Origin: Ruminococcus sp. YE282 | GTDB taxonomy: Bacteria > Bacillota > Clostridia > Oscillospirales > Acutalibacteraceae | DNA: 33,638 nt | Assembly: GCA_900101355.1 (NCBI GenBank) | Contig: FMUV01000027.1 | Location: forward strand, 1-33,638 | Direction of reading: 5' to 3' | In this document: positions 15,515-23,624 of the stretch, in pieces | How positions within the stretch are numbered: the first letter of the stretch is position 1 | Layout of the letters: the number at the start of each line of letters is the position of its first letter | Program-made: the position numbers and the translations under genes | Notes under the pieces: model-generated | What the model was told of the DNA's origin: nothing | Seen by the model: only the letters and a program-made list of their open reading frames with translations | The model's database searches: none

Positions 15515-15781
15515 ATGACACCAATTCTTAGCTTACACAACATTGATGTAACTGCGTTCCTCGCTGTGCTTGATACCTGCGAAGGCAACGTATATTTAGT
15601 AACAAAAGAGGGAGACAGACTCAATCTTCGCAGCAAGCTTTCACAGCTTGTTGGATTGACAAAGCTTATTGAGGGCGGCAAGATTGCCGAGGCAAGCATC
15701 ATTTGCGATAACAAAAATGATGAAAGCAAGCTTTTCAGATTTAACTTCTTTGGTGAAACAGGTGAAACCAAAGCCGGTTAA
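15515..15781 (+). CDS. Small protein of unknown function, possibly HPr-like fold
   Basis: An 88-residue cytoplasmic protein with no signal peptide. The stretch from VTAFLAVLDTCEGNVYLV through NLRSKLSQLVGLTKLI resembles the second half of HPr-fold proteins (xFVxxxxxxxxdIxLxxxxxxVNaKSimgvxsL). The active-site histidine region of true HPr is absent, so a phosphocarrier role is unlikely. This is a fold impression only. AAGGAGG lies seven bases before the ATG and the promoter is strong, so expression is probably high. It stands alone, ending in its own terminator. The long leader relative to gene size is unusual. Confidence 0.75.
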   Translation: MTPILSLHNIDVTAFLAVLDTCEGNVYLVTKEGDRLNLRSKLSQLVGLTKLIEGGKIAEASIICDNKNDESKLFRFNFFGETGETKAG

Positions 15782-15849
15782 TCTGAGTTTGGCTCAAAAT
15801 TAATTGACATTTCACGTATTTTACGTTAATTTCAAAACTTCTAAATCCG

Positions 15850-15880
15850 AAGCAACCACTCGTAAGGGTGGTTGCTTTTG
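15850..15880 (+). terminator. Rho-independent terminator
   Basis: Stem AGCAACCAC / GTGGTTGCT with loop TCGTAAGG, followed by TTTGGTTTATTT. It ends the small HPr-like gene. Confidence 0.85.
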
Positions 15881-15920
15881 GTTTATTTATCAAAAATATT
15901 TATGCGTTTGTAGGTGCTTT

Positions 15921-15955
15921 AAAACCCATACACTTATACAGCGTATGGGTTTTTA
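15921..15955. terminator. Terminator of the Fic gene (bidirectional)
   Basis: AAAACCCATAC pairs with GTATGGGTTTT, and both sides are flanked by A or T runs. It lies immediately after the minus-strand Fic stop codon. Confidence 0.85.
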
Positions 15956-17167
15956 TTACTCAGTACTCAAAATAATGTTATCCACTTTATTTAAATCTAA
16001 AGAAAAATGTTTTTCTTTTGTTGGCTTTTTTTCTACCAATAAATCATGTTTTGAGATTTCCTTTAATCTGTTTAAAACAGTACTTCTGCTTTCATCAGTA
16101 TTTTCTATTAATTCTTTGATTGTGATTCCATTTTCTGAAAACAAACTTGCCTGCACTAACAGATAATATATGCGACAATATTTTTTATTATCACTATTAG
16201 GTAATAGTTCAATAGCATCGCTATAATGTTCAAAATACTTTGCACGTATAGATAAGGCTTCGTGTAGTTGTTGCATAGATTGTTCAATTATTTCTATGAA
16301 CATAAATAAAAATGGAGTTAAATCCCCTTTGTTTCGTGGATCATTGCAGATTTTAAAGGCCTCATAATATTGTTTTATATTTTCCTGAATAGTATATGAA
16401 ATTCTAAAGCTAATAATAGGTTCTAAACATTTTGAAAGCAGATAGCTACTAATAAATCTGGAAGTGCGTCCGTTACCATCGTAAAATGGATGTATATATC
16501 CGAATAAATAGTGAAATATAGCAATTTTAAATAAATCTAATATTTCATCTTTATCTAAAAGTGATATGGCTTTTTGCATTGCTTCGATGATTGCTTTTTC
16601 AGGATAAAGTCCTGTGTGAATCGACTTTCCGGTAGGAGACATAACGCTGACACTTTCTGCTCTGAACATTTTTCCGTCAGGGGCATTATTCGGAGCATCC
16701 TCTATGATTTCAGGTAAAGCTAATTCATTATATATTTCCCTAATATCCTTAGGAGTATTGATTTCAATGTTTTCCATATTATATAGGAGAACATATTTGT
16801 TCACAAGTCCCTTAAAGCGTTTGCTTGAATTACTATCTATATCATTAAGCACATTGTCAATTTCTCTTCTGGTACTGTGAACTCCCTCTATTTTGTTTGA
16901 AAGTACAATTTCATCAATTAAACATCTTTTTTTAAATTGATTAGTTGATAATTTAGGAAGAAGCTGAACTAAATTATGAATACTTTTATCAATTTTTTCA
17001 ATATTAATTACTTTTTTTAATAACTCACTATCCTCAATAAAAAAGGCTTGATTATTATTTACATAAAAGTCAATAAAAACTGCAGTAGTTGAGTTAATGC
17101 GAGAATTAAACTCTTGTTCATATAATTCTTTATCTTTGTAAAATAATTTTAATAATGATTCGTACAT
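15956..17167 (-). CDS. Fic domain protein (probable AMP transferase)
   Basis: A 403-residue Fic/DOC-family protein. The active-site motif HPFYDGNGRTSR (about 226-237) is fully canonical, so nucleotide (usually AMP) transfer to a target hydroxyl is expected. SNKIEG (about 90-95) matches the (S/T)xxxE(G/N) inhibitory helix and places it in the class with an N-terminal self-inhibitory segment. The last 60 or so residues look like a winged helix (ITIKELIENTDESRSTVLNRLKEI). I start at ATG 17167, seven bases after AAGGTG, not at the GTG three codons before. Base composition is visibly more AT-rich than its neighbours and codons favour A/T endings, suggesting horizontal acquisition. No antitoxin gene is adjacent. 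Target unknown. Confidence 0.9.
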   Translation of the reverse strand: MYESLLKLFYKDKELYEQEFNSRINSTTAVFIDFYVNNNQAFFIEDSELLKKVINIEKIDKSIHNLVQLLPKLSTNQFKKRCLIDEIVLSNKIEGVHSTRREIDNVLNDIDSNSSKRFKGLVNKYVLLYNMENIEINTPKDIREIYNELALPEIIEDAPNNAPDGKMFRAESVSVMSPTGKSIHTGLYPEKAIIEAMQKAISLLDKDEILDLFKIAIFHYLFGYIHPFYDGNGRTSRFISSYLLSKCLEPIISFRISYTIQENIKQYYEAFKICNDPRNKGDLTPFLFMFIEIIEQSMQQLHEALSIRAKYFEHYSDAIELLPNSDNKKYCRIYYLLVQASLFSENGITIKELIENTDESRSTVLNRLKEISKHDLLVEKKPTKEKHFSLDLNKVDNIILSTE

Positions 17168-17199
17168 CGTTATCACCTTGCGTATTAAAATATATGAAT

Positions 17200-17227
17200 A
17201 TTATATATTTTATATATTTTATATCAA
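17200..17227 (-). promoter_or_regulatory. Sigma-A promoter for the Fic gene
   Basis: On the minus strand TTGATA (17222-17227), a 16-bp spacer and TATAAT (17200-17205). The region is an almost pure A/T stretch, so chance matches are possible. Confidence 0.55.
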
Positions 17228-17237
17228 TAAATATTAT

Positions 17238-17272
17238 CAACTATGTAAAAAGCATTGGTTTTTACATAGTTG
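17238..17272. repeat. Perfect 14-bp inverted repeat upstream of the Fic gene
   Basis: CAACTATGTAAAAA and its exact complement TTTTTACATAGTTG are separated by the 7-base loop GCATTGG. It lies just upstream of the Fic promoter. It could be an operator, a hairpin at the edge of an inserted segment, or a terminator for something lost. From 17273 to 17451 I see nothing else that can be named. Confidence 0.85.
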
Positions 17273-17451
17273 TTATTAGAATTTTAACACAAGTATGTAA
17301 ATAAATCAATCAAATAATTTTATTTTTAACTGCTTAAACATATTTCATTGCCATGACGCATTACAAGTGTTTTTGTATTTTACGTAATTCATTTATAACA
17401 CTTCGTAATTATTTTAACCTGCAAGGTGCTTTTTTATTTAATCAATAAGAT

Positions 17452-17490
17452 ATAAAAAATAAGGAATACCCTTAACGGATATTCCTTATT
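17452..17490 (-). terminator. Terminator of the tRNA gene
   Basis: On the minus strand AATAAGGAATA pairs with TATTCCTTATT over 11 bp and is followed by TTTTTTATA, directly after the tRNA CCA end. Confidence 0.9.
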
Positions 17491-17491
17491 C

Positions 17492-17568
17492 TGGTGCGCC
17501 AACAGGGACTCGAACCCCGGACCGACCGGTTATGAGCCGGTAGCTCTAACCAACTGAGCTATTGGCGC
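17492..17568 (-). tRNA. tRNA with CAU anticodon (Met elongator or Ile2)
   Basis: A 77-nt cloverleaf on the minus strand with encoded CCA. The acceptor stem is GCGCCAA/TTGGCGC, the D arm AGCTCAGTTGGTTAGAGCT, the anticodon stem ACCGG/CCGGT with loop CTCATAA (anticodon CAT), and the T arm contains GGTTCGAGTCC. It is not an initiator type because the anticodon stem lacks three consecutive G-C pairs in the initiator pattern. Both elongator Met and lysidine-modified Ile tRNAs carry CAT, and by eye I cannot separate them. It has its own consensus promoter and terminator. Confidence 0.96.
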
Positions 17569-17588
17569 AGATTTCTAACACAAATGAT

Positions 17589-17617
17589 ATTATAGCAGAA
17601 GTTTTGCAAACTGTCAA
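17589..17617 (-). promoter_or_regulatory. Consensus promoter of the tRNA gene
   Basis: On the minus strand a perfect TTGACA (17612-17617), a 17-bp spacer and perfect TATAAT (17589-17594), placed 20 bp before the tRNA 5' end. Confidence 0.93.
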
Positions 17618-17624
17618 TGTTTTA

Positions 17625-17653
17625 TTGTGAGTAGTTTTAAAATATGTTATAAT
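17625..17653 (+). promoter_or_regulatory. Sigma-A promoter for the PPOX-asparaginase operon
   Basis: TTGTGA (17625-17630), a 17-bp spacer and TATAAT (17648-17653). It stands back to back with the tRNA promoter, the two -35 hexamers being 7 bp apart. Confidence 0.78.
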
Positions 17654-17755
17654 ATTTTAAACAGTGTCTATATTTAGTATTTGTAAATTAAATATATCTG
17701 ACTGTAATTAGATAATTTGCAAGTCATTAATTTTATAAATTTTGGAGGTTGAGTA

Positions 17756-18229
17756 ATGAAAAACTACGAGATGAGAAGGGCAAATCTTGAAGCTGACGAG
17801 AGCACTTCAAAACAAATCCTTGTCGAAGGCAGTTATGGTATTTTGTCTACCGTCGGCGAAGACGGATTCCCCTATGGCGTTCCTGTAAATTACGCTTACG
17901 ACGGCGATAAAATATATTTTCACTGTGCCAAAAATTCGGGACATAAACAGGATAATATTCTGTTTTCCGACAAAGTATGCTTTACCGTCGTAACCGACAG
18001 CGAAGTTTTAGCCGAGAAACTTGATACAAAGTATAAAAGTGTTGTTGTATTTGGCACGGCAAAAAAGTCAGATGCCAACCGTGAACATGCCTTTAAGCAG
18101 TTATTAAAAAAGTATGCTCCCGAGTTCTCTGAATTTGACAACAAAGAGCATAAATCCGAATGTGAAGCGGCTGATATATACGAAATAAATATTTTAAAGC
18201 TTAGCGGAAAGATTAAACACCAGGGCTAA
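17756..18229 (+). CDS. Pyridoxamine 5'-phosphate oxidase family protein (NimA-like)
   Basis: A 157-residue flavin-binding split-barrel protein. MRRANLEADESTSKQILVEGSYGILSTVGEDG followed by GVPVNYAYDGDKIYFHCA is the signature of the NimA/PPOX-like family that binds FMN. Related proteins include 5-nitroimidazole reductases, but most chromosomal members in clostridia have no known substrate, so resistance should not be assumed. GGAGG lies before the ATG. It is followed after 36 bp by the asparaginase gene, with no terminator between, so the two form an operon. Confidence 0.85.
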   Translation: MKNYEMRRANLEADESTSKQILVEGSYGILSTVGEDGFPYGVPVNYAYDGDKIYFHCAKNSGHKQDNILFSDKVCFTVVTDSEVLAEKLDTKYKSVVVFGTAKKSDANREHAFKQLLKKYAPEFSEFDNKEHKSECEAADIYEINILKLSGKIKHQG

Positions 18230-18265
18230 GTAAAGTTTGTTTTTTTGACTGAGGTGTATCACAAT

Positions 18266-19243
18266 ATGAAGATTCTTTTGGTTTTTACAGGCGGCACCAT
18301 CGGCAGCACAATAGTTAACGGAAGTATTTCGCCTGATGAAAATAATTCTGCGCTGTTAATTGATATGTATCGAAAATCGGGTGAATCGGCAGAATTTGAA
18401 GTGGAACAGCCATATAACATATTGAGTGAAACCCTGTCCGCCGATTATCTGAACTCTCTGTATGACTGCCTTTGTTCACATAATATCAGCGATTTTGACG
18501 GCGTCATTGTAGCCTGCGGTACGGATACATTACAGTATGTCTGCTCGTTTTTGTCCTATAAGTTGGGGTTGTGCGGCGTTCCTGTTGTTGTGGTTTCTGC
18601 CAATTATCCGCTTCCCGATAAACGTTCAAACGGCCTGAATAATTTTTGTGCCGCTGTTGACTTTATTGCCTCGGGAGAGGGCAGAGGTGTTTTTGCCTCG
18701 TATCAGAATGGAACCGAGCCGGTAAAAATCCACCGTGCCTCAAGGCTTTTGCCGCACAATGCATACTCTGACAATTTGTTTGACATATTTAATTCAACTT
18801 ACGGTGAAATTTCTAACGGCATCTTTATAAGAAATTCGGAATATTCCGAATATGAAGACGATATAAAATTTTTGTTTGAGCAAAACCTCAGTCAAAAATC
18901 GGACGTTGTTTATATTGTTCCTTATGTCGGAATGAGTTATCCTAAGATTAACAGGGACACTAAGGCGATTTTGCTTGGCACATACCATTCAGGAACGATT
19001 AATACTTCCGACGAGGCTTTAAAGCAATTTTGCAATGCTGCAAAAGATTATAAAATTCCTTTGTTTTTGACGGGGGATAGCAGCGGCTTTGAGTACGAAT
19101 CTAAATCGCAATACGCAAATCTCGGCATAATTCCTTTGCCGCCCGCTTCACCTGTTGCGATGTATGTAAAGCTGTGGCTTTTGCCAAAAGACAAGATTGA
19201 TTCCGTGTTGTTACCCTTTGGCGGAGATTTTTACAAAATTTGA
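18266..19243 (+). CDS. Type I-like L-asparaginase / glutaminase family protein
   Basis: A 325-residue member of the asparaginase/glutaminase family, normally hydrolysing L-asparagine to aspartate and ammonia. TGGTIGS near the N-terminus carries the nucleophilic threonine (T11) and CGTDT carries the second active-site Thr-Asp pair (T86, D87). I use ATG 18266, preceded by GAGGTG, not the TTG seven codons upstream. There is no signal peptide, so the enzyme is cytoplasmic. The segment after the GTDT motif (SANYPLPDKRSNG) diverges from the common GSMRP..A.S.DG version, so substrate preference is uncertain. It is the second gene of the PPOX operon and has a strong terminator. Confidence 0.85.
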   Translation: MKILLVFTGGTIGSTIVNGSISPDENNSALLIDMYRKSGESAEFEVEQPYNILSETLSADYLNSLYDCLCSHNISDFDGVIVACGTDTLQYVCSFLSYKLGLCGVPVVVVSANYPLPDKRSNGLNNFCAAVDFIASGEGRGVFASYQNGTEPVKIHRASRLLPHNAYSDNLFDIFNSTYGEISNGIFIRNSEYSEYEDDIKFLFEQNLSQKSDVVYIVPYVGMSYPKINRDTKAILLGTYHSGTINTSDEALKQFCNAAKDYKIPLFLTGDSSGFEYESKSQYANLGIIPLPPASPVAMYVKLWLLPKDKIDSVLLPFGGDFYKI

Positions 19244-19253
19244 TACAAAAACA

Positions 19254-19290
19254 ATCCCCACTTGTTTATAAGCAAGTGGGGACCTTTTTA
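19254..19290. terminator. Strong rho-independent terminator
   Basis: TCCCCACTTG pairs perfectly with CAAGTGGGGA and is followed by CCTTTTT. On the minus strand the same stem is followed by TTGTTTTTG, so it can also end the convergent phosphotransferase gene. Confidence 0.9.
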
Positions 19291-19332
19291 GGAAGGGGTA
19301 GATTAGTATGAGTAGGAATATAATATTTGAGA

Positions 19333-20082
19333 TTATTGATAGTCGCAAACGTTAACCCAAGATAACAGAAATTCTCTTTCTTCGGGTTTGCCCTTTACCG
19401 ACTGAGATGCTGCAACAATCGGGAGCCATTCGTTTACATACTGACGTGCGGTATCTGTCTTTTCACAGAACAATTTGATGTATTTTTCTGCAATGTCATC
19501 CTGCTTGTCAAGACGGAACAAAAGATAAGTTCTTGCGGCGTCAGCTGCGCCGTTGCCCTGAGTTGCGTGCGACCAGTCTAATACATACGGTGTGCCCTCC
19601 GGAGTAATGATTACATTACTTGGGTTAAAGTCGCCGTGGCAAACCTTATAGTGTTTGTGCATTCCGTTAAGACGGGTGTGCAATTCATAGCGAGTTGTTG
19701 CGTCAAGGTCTGTTTCGCTGATTTTGCGGTTCATCTTGTCCTGAAGCTTATTAAGCAACGGAGCTTTTTGGTTTAAAATATTTATCTGAATATCAACAAA
19801 CTGATTGAGATATTCATCTATTTTGTCAGGGTTTTCGTCCATAAGCTCTTTGAGGGTTTTGCCTTCAATATATGTTGAGATGATTGCCCATTTGCCATCA
19901 ATCTTTGTTACTTCTTCAATCTTAGGAATGTTAAGTCCTGTTTCTTCAACTCTTGCCTGATTCAATGCTTCGTTGAGAATATCAGATTTTGGAAAAGTTT
20001 CGTCAAATACCTTTGCAACGAGGTCTCCGTCACGATAAATGACTTTATTTTTTCTTTCTGCAAGTACTTTATCTAATTTCAT
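19333..20082 (-). CDS. Aminoglycoside phosphotransferase / choline kinase-like family protein
   Basis: A 249-residue kinase-like phosphotransferase. The catalytic loop CHGDFNPSN (H149, D151, N156) and the metal-binding LDWSHAT aspartate (D169) are intact. The N-terminal KVLAERKNKVIYRDGDLVAKVF resembles an ATP-binding beta hairpin with the conserved lysine. Members of this family phosphorylate small alcohols such as aminoglycosides, choline or sugars. Being chromosomal and lacking resistance-gene context, it is more likely metabolic, but the substrate cannot be named. The start at ATG 20082 follows AAAGGGG. The upstream in-frame ATG at 20151 falls near the likely promoter (TATAAT on the minus strand at 20143-20148, no clear -35). 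Confidence 0.82.
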   Translation of the reverse strand: MKLDKVLAERKNKVIYRDGDLVAKVFDETFPKSDILNEALNQARVEETGLNIPKIEEVTKIDGKWAIISTYIEGKTLKELMDENPDKIDEYLNQFVDIQINILNQKAPLLNKLQDKMNRKISETDLDATTRYELHTRLNGMHKHYKVCHGDFNPSNVIITPEGTPYVLDWSHATQGNGAADAARTYLLFRLDKQDDIAEKYIKLFCEKTDTARQYVNEWLPIVAASQSVKGKPEEREFLLSWVNVCDYQ

Positions 20083-20453
20083 AATTGTGTCCCCTTTCGG
20101 AAAGTATTGTGCGGGCAAACCGTTTCGTGATTTGCTGTCTATATTATACAATAATTTTTCGGCAGAGTATAGTAGAAAAATAACAAAAAATTACCGAAAA
20201 TCTTTGTATATTTAGATAATGAAAACAATAAAAGTTTTACGTTTTGAATAAATCTCAAATATATTTTTAGATGTTAAATACAAATTTATTAAAAATTTGT
20301 TGCTAAATTAATTTACACTTATCATTTATTGTTTGTGCATTTTCTATAAAGGAAACTTGCAAAAGGCTAAAAAAACATACTTCTGTTTATATTGATAATC
20401 ATATTTATGTGGGTTTATCTTTGCCGAGAACATTAATTTTTATTGAAAAAAAT
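20083..20453. other. AT-rich intergenic region
   Basis: About 370 bp between the 5' end of the phosphotransferase gene and the trkH terminator. Apart from the likely minus-strand -10 near 20145, I see no gene, repeat or stable hairpin. Confidence 0.6.
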
Positions 20454-20482
20454 AAAAAGGGCGAAAATTTTTCGCCCTTTTA
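20454..20482 (-). terminator. Terminator of the trkA-trkH operon
   Basis: AAAAGGGCGAA pairs with TTCGCCCTTTT. On the minus strand the stem ends in TTTTTATTTTT, a good rho-independent terminator 12 bp after the trkH stop. Confidence 0.9.
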
Positions 20483-20493
20483 TTAATATCGAA

Positions 20494-21939
20494 TTATGCT
20501 CTTTTCCACGCCGACGGTGAAAATAACAGCAAAAGCGGATACAATTCAAGTCTTCCCGCAATCATATCAAAAATCATTACGGATTTTGAAAGAATGTTAA
20601 ATGATGAATAGTTTCCGGCAGGACCTACAAGATTAAGGCCAGGACCGGTGTTGTTAATTGAAGCGGCAACAGCCGTAAAGCTTGTAAGCACGTCTTTGCC
20701 CTCAAATGCCACAATGATAAAACTTAGGATGAATATGCCGAGATATACAACCAAAAATACTGAAGTGGTTCTCATAATATTATGGTCAACCGTTTTTCCG
20801 TCCAGTTTGACGGTTCTTACGTTTCGTGGGTGAACAAGGAGCGCAAATTCTTTTCGTACCTCTTTACACAGTATCAGGATTCTTGACACCTTAAATCCGC
20901 CGCCCGTGCTGCCTGCCATTGCGCCTATGAATGTAATTATTATAATAACAGCCTTTGAAAGCTCAGGCCAGCGGTTAACATCATCAATGCCGAATCCTGC
21001 GGTGCTTATGATTGATGTGACATAGAAAAATCCTTGGTGGAATGATTCATACGCCGTAGGGTAGAGTGAACTGATATTCACCGAAATTATCAAAGTTGAA
21101 ACTGCGATTATTCCGATATAAAGCCACAATTCTTCCATCTTAAACGCTTGCTTAAATTTTTTCGTAAGCAGCATAATATAAAATGAAAAATTTGTTCCGA
21201 ACAGCACCAGGAAAATTGCAATTACTACCTGGCTGTAATGACTGTATGCAGCCATATTGTTATTTCTTACACCAAATCCGCCTGTGCCTGCCGAAGCAAA
21301 TCCCGTGTTAAGTGCGTCAAAGATTCCCATTCCGCCGCACAGCAAAAGGATAATTTCAAGAGCGGTAAGTCCCATATATATCCCGTACAGCAGTGCCGCA
21401 TAGTTACGCATTCTCGGAACGGCTTTGCCGACAATAGGTCCAGGGCTTTCAGCCCTCATAAGATAGATATTTTGCGAACCGCCGAGCTTTGGTATTAAAG
21501 CAAGCAAAAAGACGATAACGCCCATACCGCCGAGCCAAACCGAAAAGCTTCGCCAAATCAGCATACCGTGGCTTAGTCCCTCAACGTTTTCAAGTATTGT
21601 TGAACCTGTTGTTGTAAAACCCGAAACAATTTCAAAGAAAGCGTCAATGAATGTCGGAATTTCGCCGCTTATCCAAAACGGCAGACAACCTACAAGCGAA
21701 AGTAAAATCCAGCTTAGTGCCGTTGCGGCAAAGCCTGCCTTTTGGTAGAGCACCATATTTTTTCTTCTCATTATTTTAACGAGAACAAATCCGACCAATG
21801 CGCTTGCCGCACCGACGATTACAAAATAAATCCAATTGCTTTCTTTATATATAAGCGAGGTGATTGTGCCGATTTGCATTGCAATCGCCTCAACGATTAA
21901 TACCCAGCCGAGAATATAGGTGATTATTTTTTTATCCAT
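20494..21939 (-). CDS. trkH: Potassium uptake protein TrkH (membrane subunit)
   Basis: A 481-residue integral membrane protein of the TrkH/KtrB superfamily, the K+-conducting subunit. Four pore-loop filter motifs can be seen in order: TTTGSTI (after FEIVSGF), SAGTGGFG, STAGFGID and NNTGPGLN. About ten hydrophobic helices surround them, and the end is FSPSAWKRA. It lies 15 bp after trkA in the same operon. Together they form a regulated K+ uptake system in which TrkA senses nucleotide. Confidence 0.94.
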   Translation of the reverse strand: MDKKIITYILGWVLIVEAIAMQIGTITSLIYKESNWIYFVIVGAASALVGFVLVKIMRRKNMVLYQKAGFAATALSWILLSLVGCLPFWISGEIPTFIDAFFEIVSGFTTTGSTILENVEGLSHGMLIWRSFSVWLGGMGVIVFLLALIPKLGGSQNIYLMRAESPGPIVGKAVPRMRNYAALLYGIYMGLTALEIILLLCGGMGIFDALNTGFASAGTGGFGVRNNNMAAYSHYSQVVIAIFLVLFGTNFSFYIMLLTKKFKQAFKMEELWLYIGIIAVSTLIISVNISSLYPTAYESFHQGFFYVTSIISTAGFGIDDVNRWPELSKAVIIIITFIGAMAGSTGGGFKVSRILILCKEVRKEFALLVHPRNVRTVKLDGKTVDHNIMRTTSVFLVVYLGIFILSFIIVAFEGKDVLTSFTAVAASINNTGPGLNLVGPAGNYSSFNILSKSVMIFDMIAGRLELYPLLLLFSPSAWKRA

Positions 21940-21954
21940 TGAATTGATGCTCCG

Positions 21955-23307
21955 TTAGTCCAAAATATCGTCAAGGTCGCTAAGTCCCTTGTGTTTTGTG
22001 ATTACTATAACCAAATCGTCGGTCATAATCGAATCACTGCCGACAGGAAGTATTATTCTGCCTTTGCGGTTAATACAGATTATTTGGAGATTATCTTTGA
22101 GGTTCAGCTTTGAAATCGGAATACCAACCAGCTTAGATGAGCTTTTTGCATTAAACTCAAGTGCTTCAACCCTGTCTTCATTAAGACGATAAAGGGTTTC
22201 TACGTTGCTTCCCAGGGAGTTTTGCATCGCCCTGATATAGCTTGCAATGTATTCGCCTGAAATATTCTTTGGGTTGATTACACACTCAAGGTTAAGCTGC
22301 TCAACAATATTATCAAAAGATGTGTTGTTTACCTTGGTGATGATTTTGGCTTTTGAAACGCCCTTGATATAAAGTGAAATCAGAATATTTTCTTCGTCAA
22401 AGTCCATCAGTGCGGCAACGCCGTCTGCATGTTCAATGCCCTCGCTGAGAAGCAAATCTTGGTCCATACAGTCGCCGTTAATTATAACGGCTTCGGGGAG
22501 CAGCTCGGCAAGTTCCTTGCATCTTATCGGATTTTTTTCAATAATTTTAACATTTATGCCTGATTTTATCAATCTTTGTGCAAGATAAAACGATACCTTT
22601 CCTCCGCCGAGAAGAATAACGTCTCGGCTTCTGCCGATTATTACGTTTACTTTTCTGAAAAATTTTGCGGCAGTTTCGGACTTTGAAACAATTGAAATCT
22701 TATCTCCGCTTTGAATAACAAAATCACCGTTTGGAATATACACTTCGCTGCCGCGCTCAACCGAGCATATGCGAACCTTGTTTTTAAGTATATCAATTTG
22801 ACTTATGCGTTTGTTTGCTACAATTGACTTTTCGGGAACGGTTACCTTTATCAGTTCCACCATTCCTCTTGACAGCGTGTCAACCTCGCTTGCGCCCGCA
22901 AAACGGAAAAGTTGGCTTATCTCAATTGCTGTGGTCTGCTCAGGGTTGATTGCCATTGAAAGTCCGAGCAAATCTTTTACTCTGAACAAATCCTGTGTAT
23001 ATTCCGGATTACGTACCCTTGCAATGGTATGTTTTACACCGGCGGATTTTGCCATCAGGCAGGCATACAGATTAACTTCGTCTTTTGCCGTTACCGCAAC
23101 AACTAAGTCTGCGTTTTGAACTCCCGCTTCGGTTAGTGTATCGTATGTTGCGCCATTACCCTCTACGCCCATTGCGTCAATTGAATCCGATAATCTTGAT
23201 ACTGCGTCGCCGTTAATGTCAACCAAAACAATATCGTGACCCTCGGTATTTAACTCGTGGGCTATGGATGTGCCGACTTTGCCACATCCTACAATTACAA
23301 TATTCAT
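21955..23307 (-). CDS. trkA: Potassium uptake regulatory subunit TrkA
   Basis: A 450-residue cytoplasmic protein with two tandem RCK modules. The first Rossmann motif is GCGKVG (residues 7-12) with the NAD-binding acidic residue in VLVDINGD. The second is GGGKVS near residue 231 with IIEKNPIRC. Each is followed by an RCK_C ligand-binding region, IVANKRISQIDILKN and LVGIPISKLNLKDN. It binds nucleotides and gates TrkH. GAGAGGG precedes the ATG. It is the first gene of the operon and has a roughly 95-nt leader with possible hairpins. I found no c-di-AMP riboswitch consensus. Confidence 0.95.
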   Translation of the reverse strand: MNIVIVGCGKVGTSIAHELNTEGHDIVLVDINGDAVSRLSDSIDAMGVEGNGATYDTLTEAGVQNADLVVAVTAKDEVNLYACLMAKSAGVKHTIARVRNPEYTQDLFRVKDLLGLSMAINPEQTTAIEISQLFRFAGASEVDTLSRGMVELIKVTVPEKSIVANKRISQIDILKNKVRICSVERGSEVYIPNGDFVIQSGDKISIVSKSETAAKFFRKVNVIIGRSRDVILLGGGKVSFYLAQRLIKSGINVKIIEKNPIRCKELAELLPEAVIINGDCMDQDLLLSEGIEHADGVAALMDFDEENILISLYIKGVSKAKIITKVNNTSFDNIVEQLNLECVINPKNISGEYIASYIRAMQNSLGSNVETLYRLNEDRVEALEFNAKSSSKLVGIPISKLNLKDNLQIICINRKGRIILPVGSDSIMTDDLVIVITKHKGLSDLDDILD

Positions 23308-23402
23308 AATTCCCTCTCGTATAAAAAATGTAAGGCAAAAACCGCAAAATATTACAGCCTTGCCCTAACCGGAGCACATAACTCTCCATTGAATCAATAT
23401 GC
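23308..23402 (-). promoter_or_regulatory. Possible structured leader of trkA
   Basis: On the minus strand GGAG...CTCC forms a small hairpin. It is followed by GGGCAAGGC and, about 20 nt later, GCCTT then ACATTTTTTA. AAGGC/GCCTT and GGCAA/TTGCC are mutually exclusive pairings next to a T6 run, which could form a weak attenuator. Stems are only 5 bp, so this is tentative. Confidence 0.3.
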
Positions 23403-23408
23403 AGTAAT

Positions 23409-23437
23409 ATATTACACCAATCAACCCTAAAAATCAA
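23409..23437 (-). promoter_or_regulatory. Sigma-A promoter for trkA-trkH
   Basis: On the minus strand TTGATT (23432-23437), a 17-bp spacer and TAATAT (23409-23414). A second, overlapping TTGATT with 17 bp to CATATT is also possible. Confidence 0.6.
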
Positions 23438-23492
23438 TACTGACCGAGATAAAATAATGACAAAAATTACTTCTAAAAGGATTGCGTTTTGC

Positions 23493-23521
23493 TTGCCTAT
23501 TTTATGATAATATTATATAAT
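23493..23521 (+). promoter_or_regulatory. Sigma-A promoter for the dCMP deaminase gene
   Basis: TTGCCT (23493-23498), a 17-bp spacer and TATAAT (23516-23521). The leader is about 97 nt. Apart from the two promoters and the trkA leader, nothing else is seen in 23308-23624. Confidence 0.72.
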
Positions 23522-23624
23522 TTTATTATACAGATTTGTACTTGTTAATTATAACAAATCAGTGTTTATTTATTGTTTAAATCCGACATATTTTGTGTTC
23601 AAGACTATTATGAGGTGACAATTT

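Noticed and set aside
15921..17568. Integrated element with the tRNA as attachment site around the Fic gene
   Set aside because: I found no duplicate of the tRNA 3' end near the far side of the Fic gene and no integrase.
17756..18229. Nitroimidazole resistance gene
   Set aside because: NimA-like similarity is at family level only; most such chromosomal proteins have no shown resistance role.
19308..19355. 15-codon plus-strand frame with GGAAGGGG ahead of it
   Set aside because: It follows a strong terminator with no promoter, and it is antisense to the end of the phosphotransferase gene.
19333..20082. Aminoglycoside resistance kinase
   Set aside because: Only general kinase-fold motifs are visible and there is no mobile or resistance context.
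23308..23437. c-di-AMP riboswitch before trkA
   Set aside because: The leader is about 95 nt, too short, and lacks the conserved motifs of that riboswitch.
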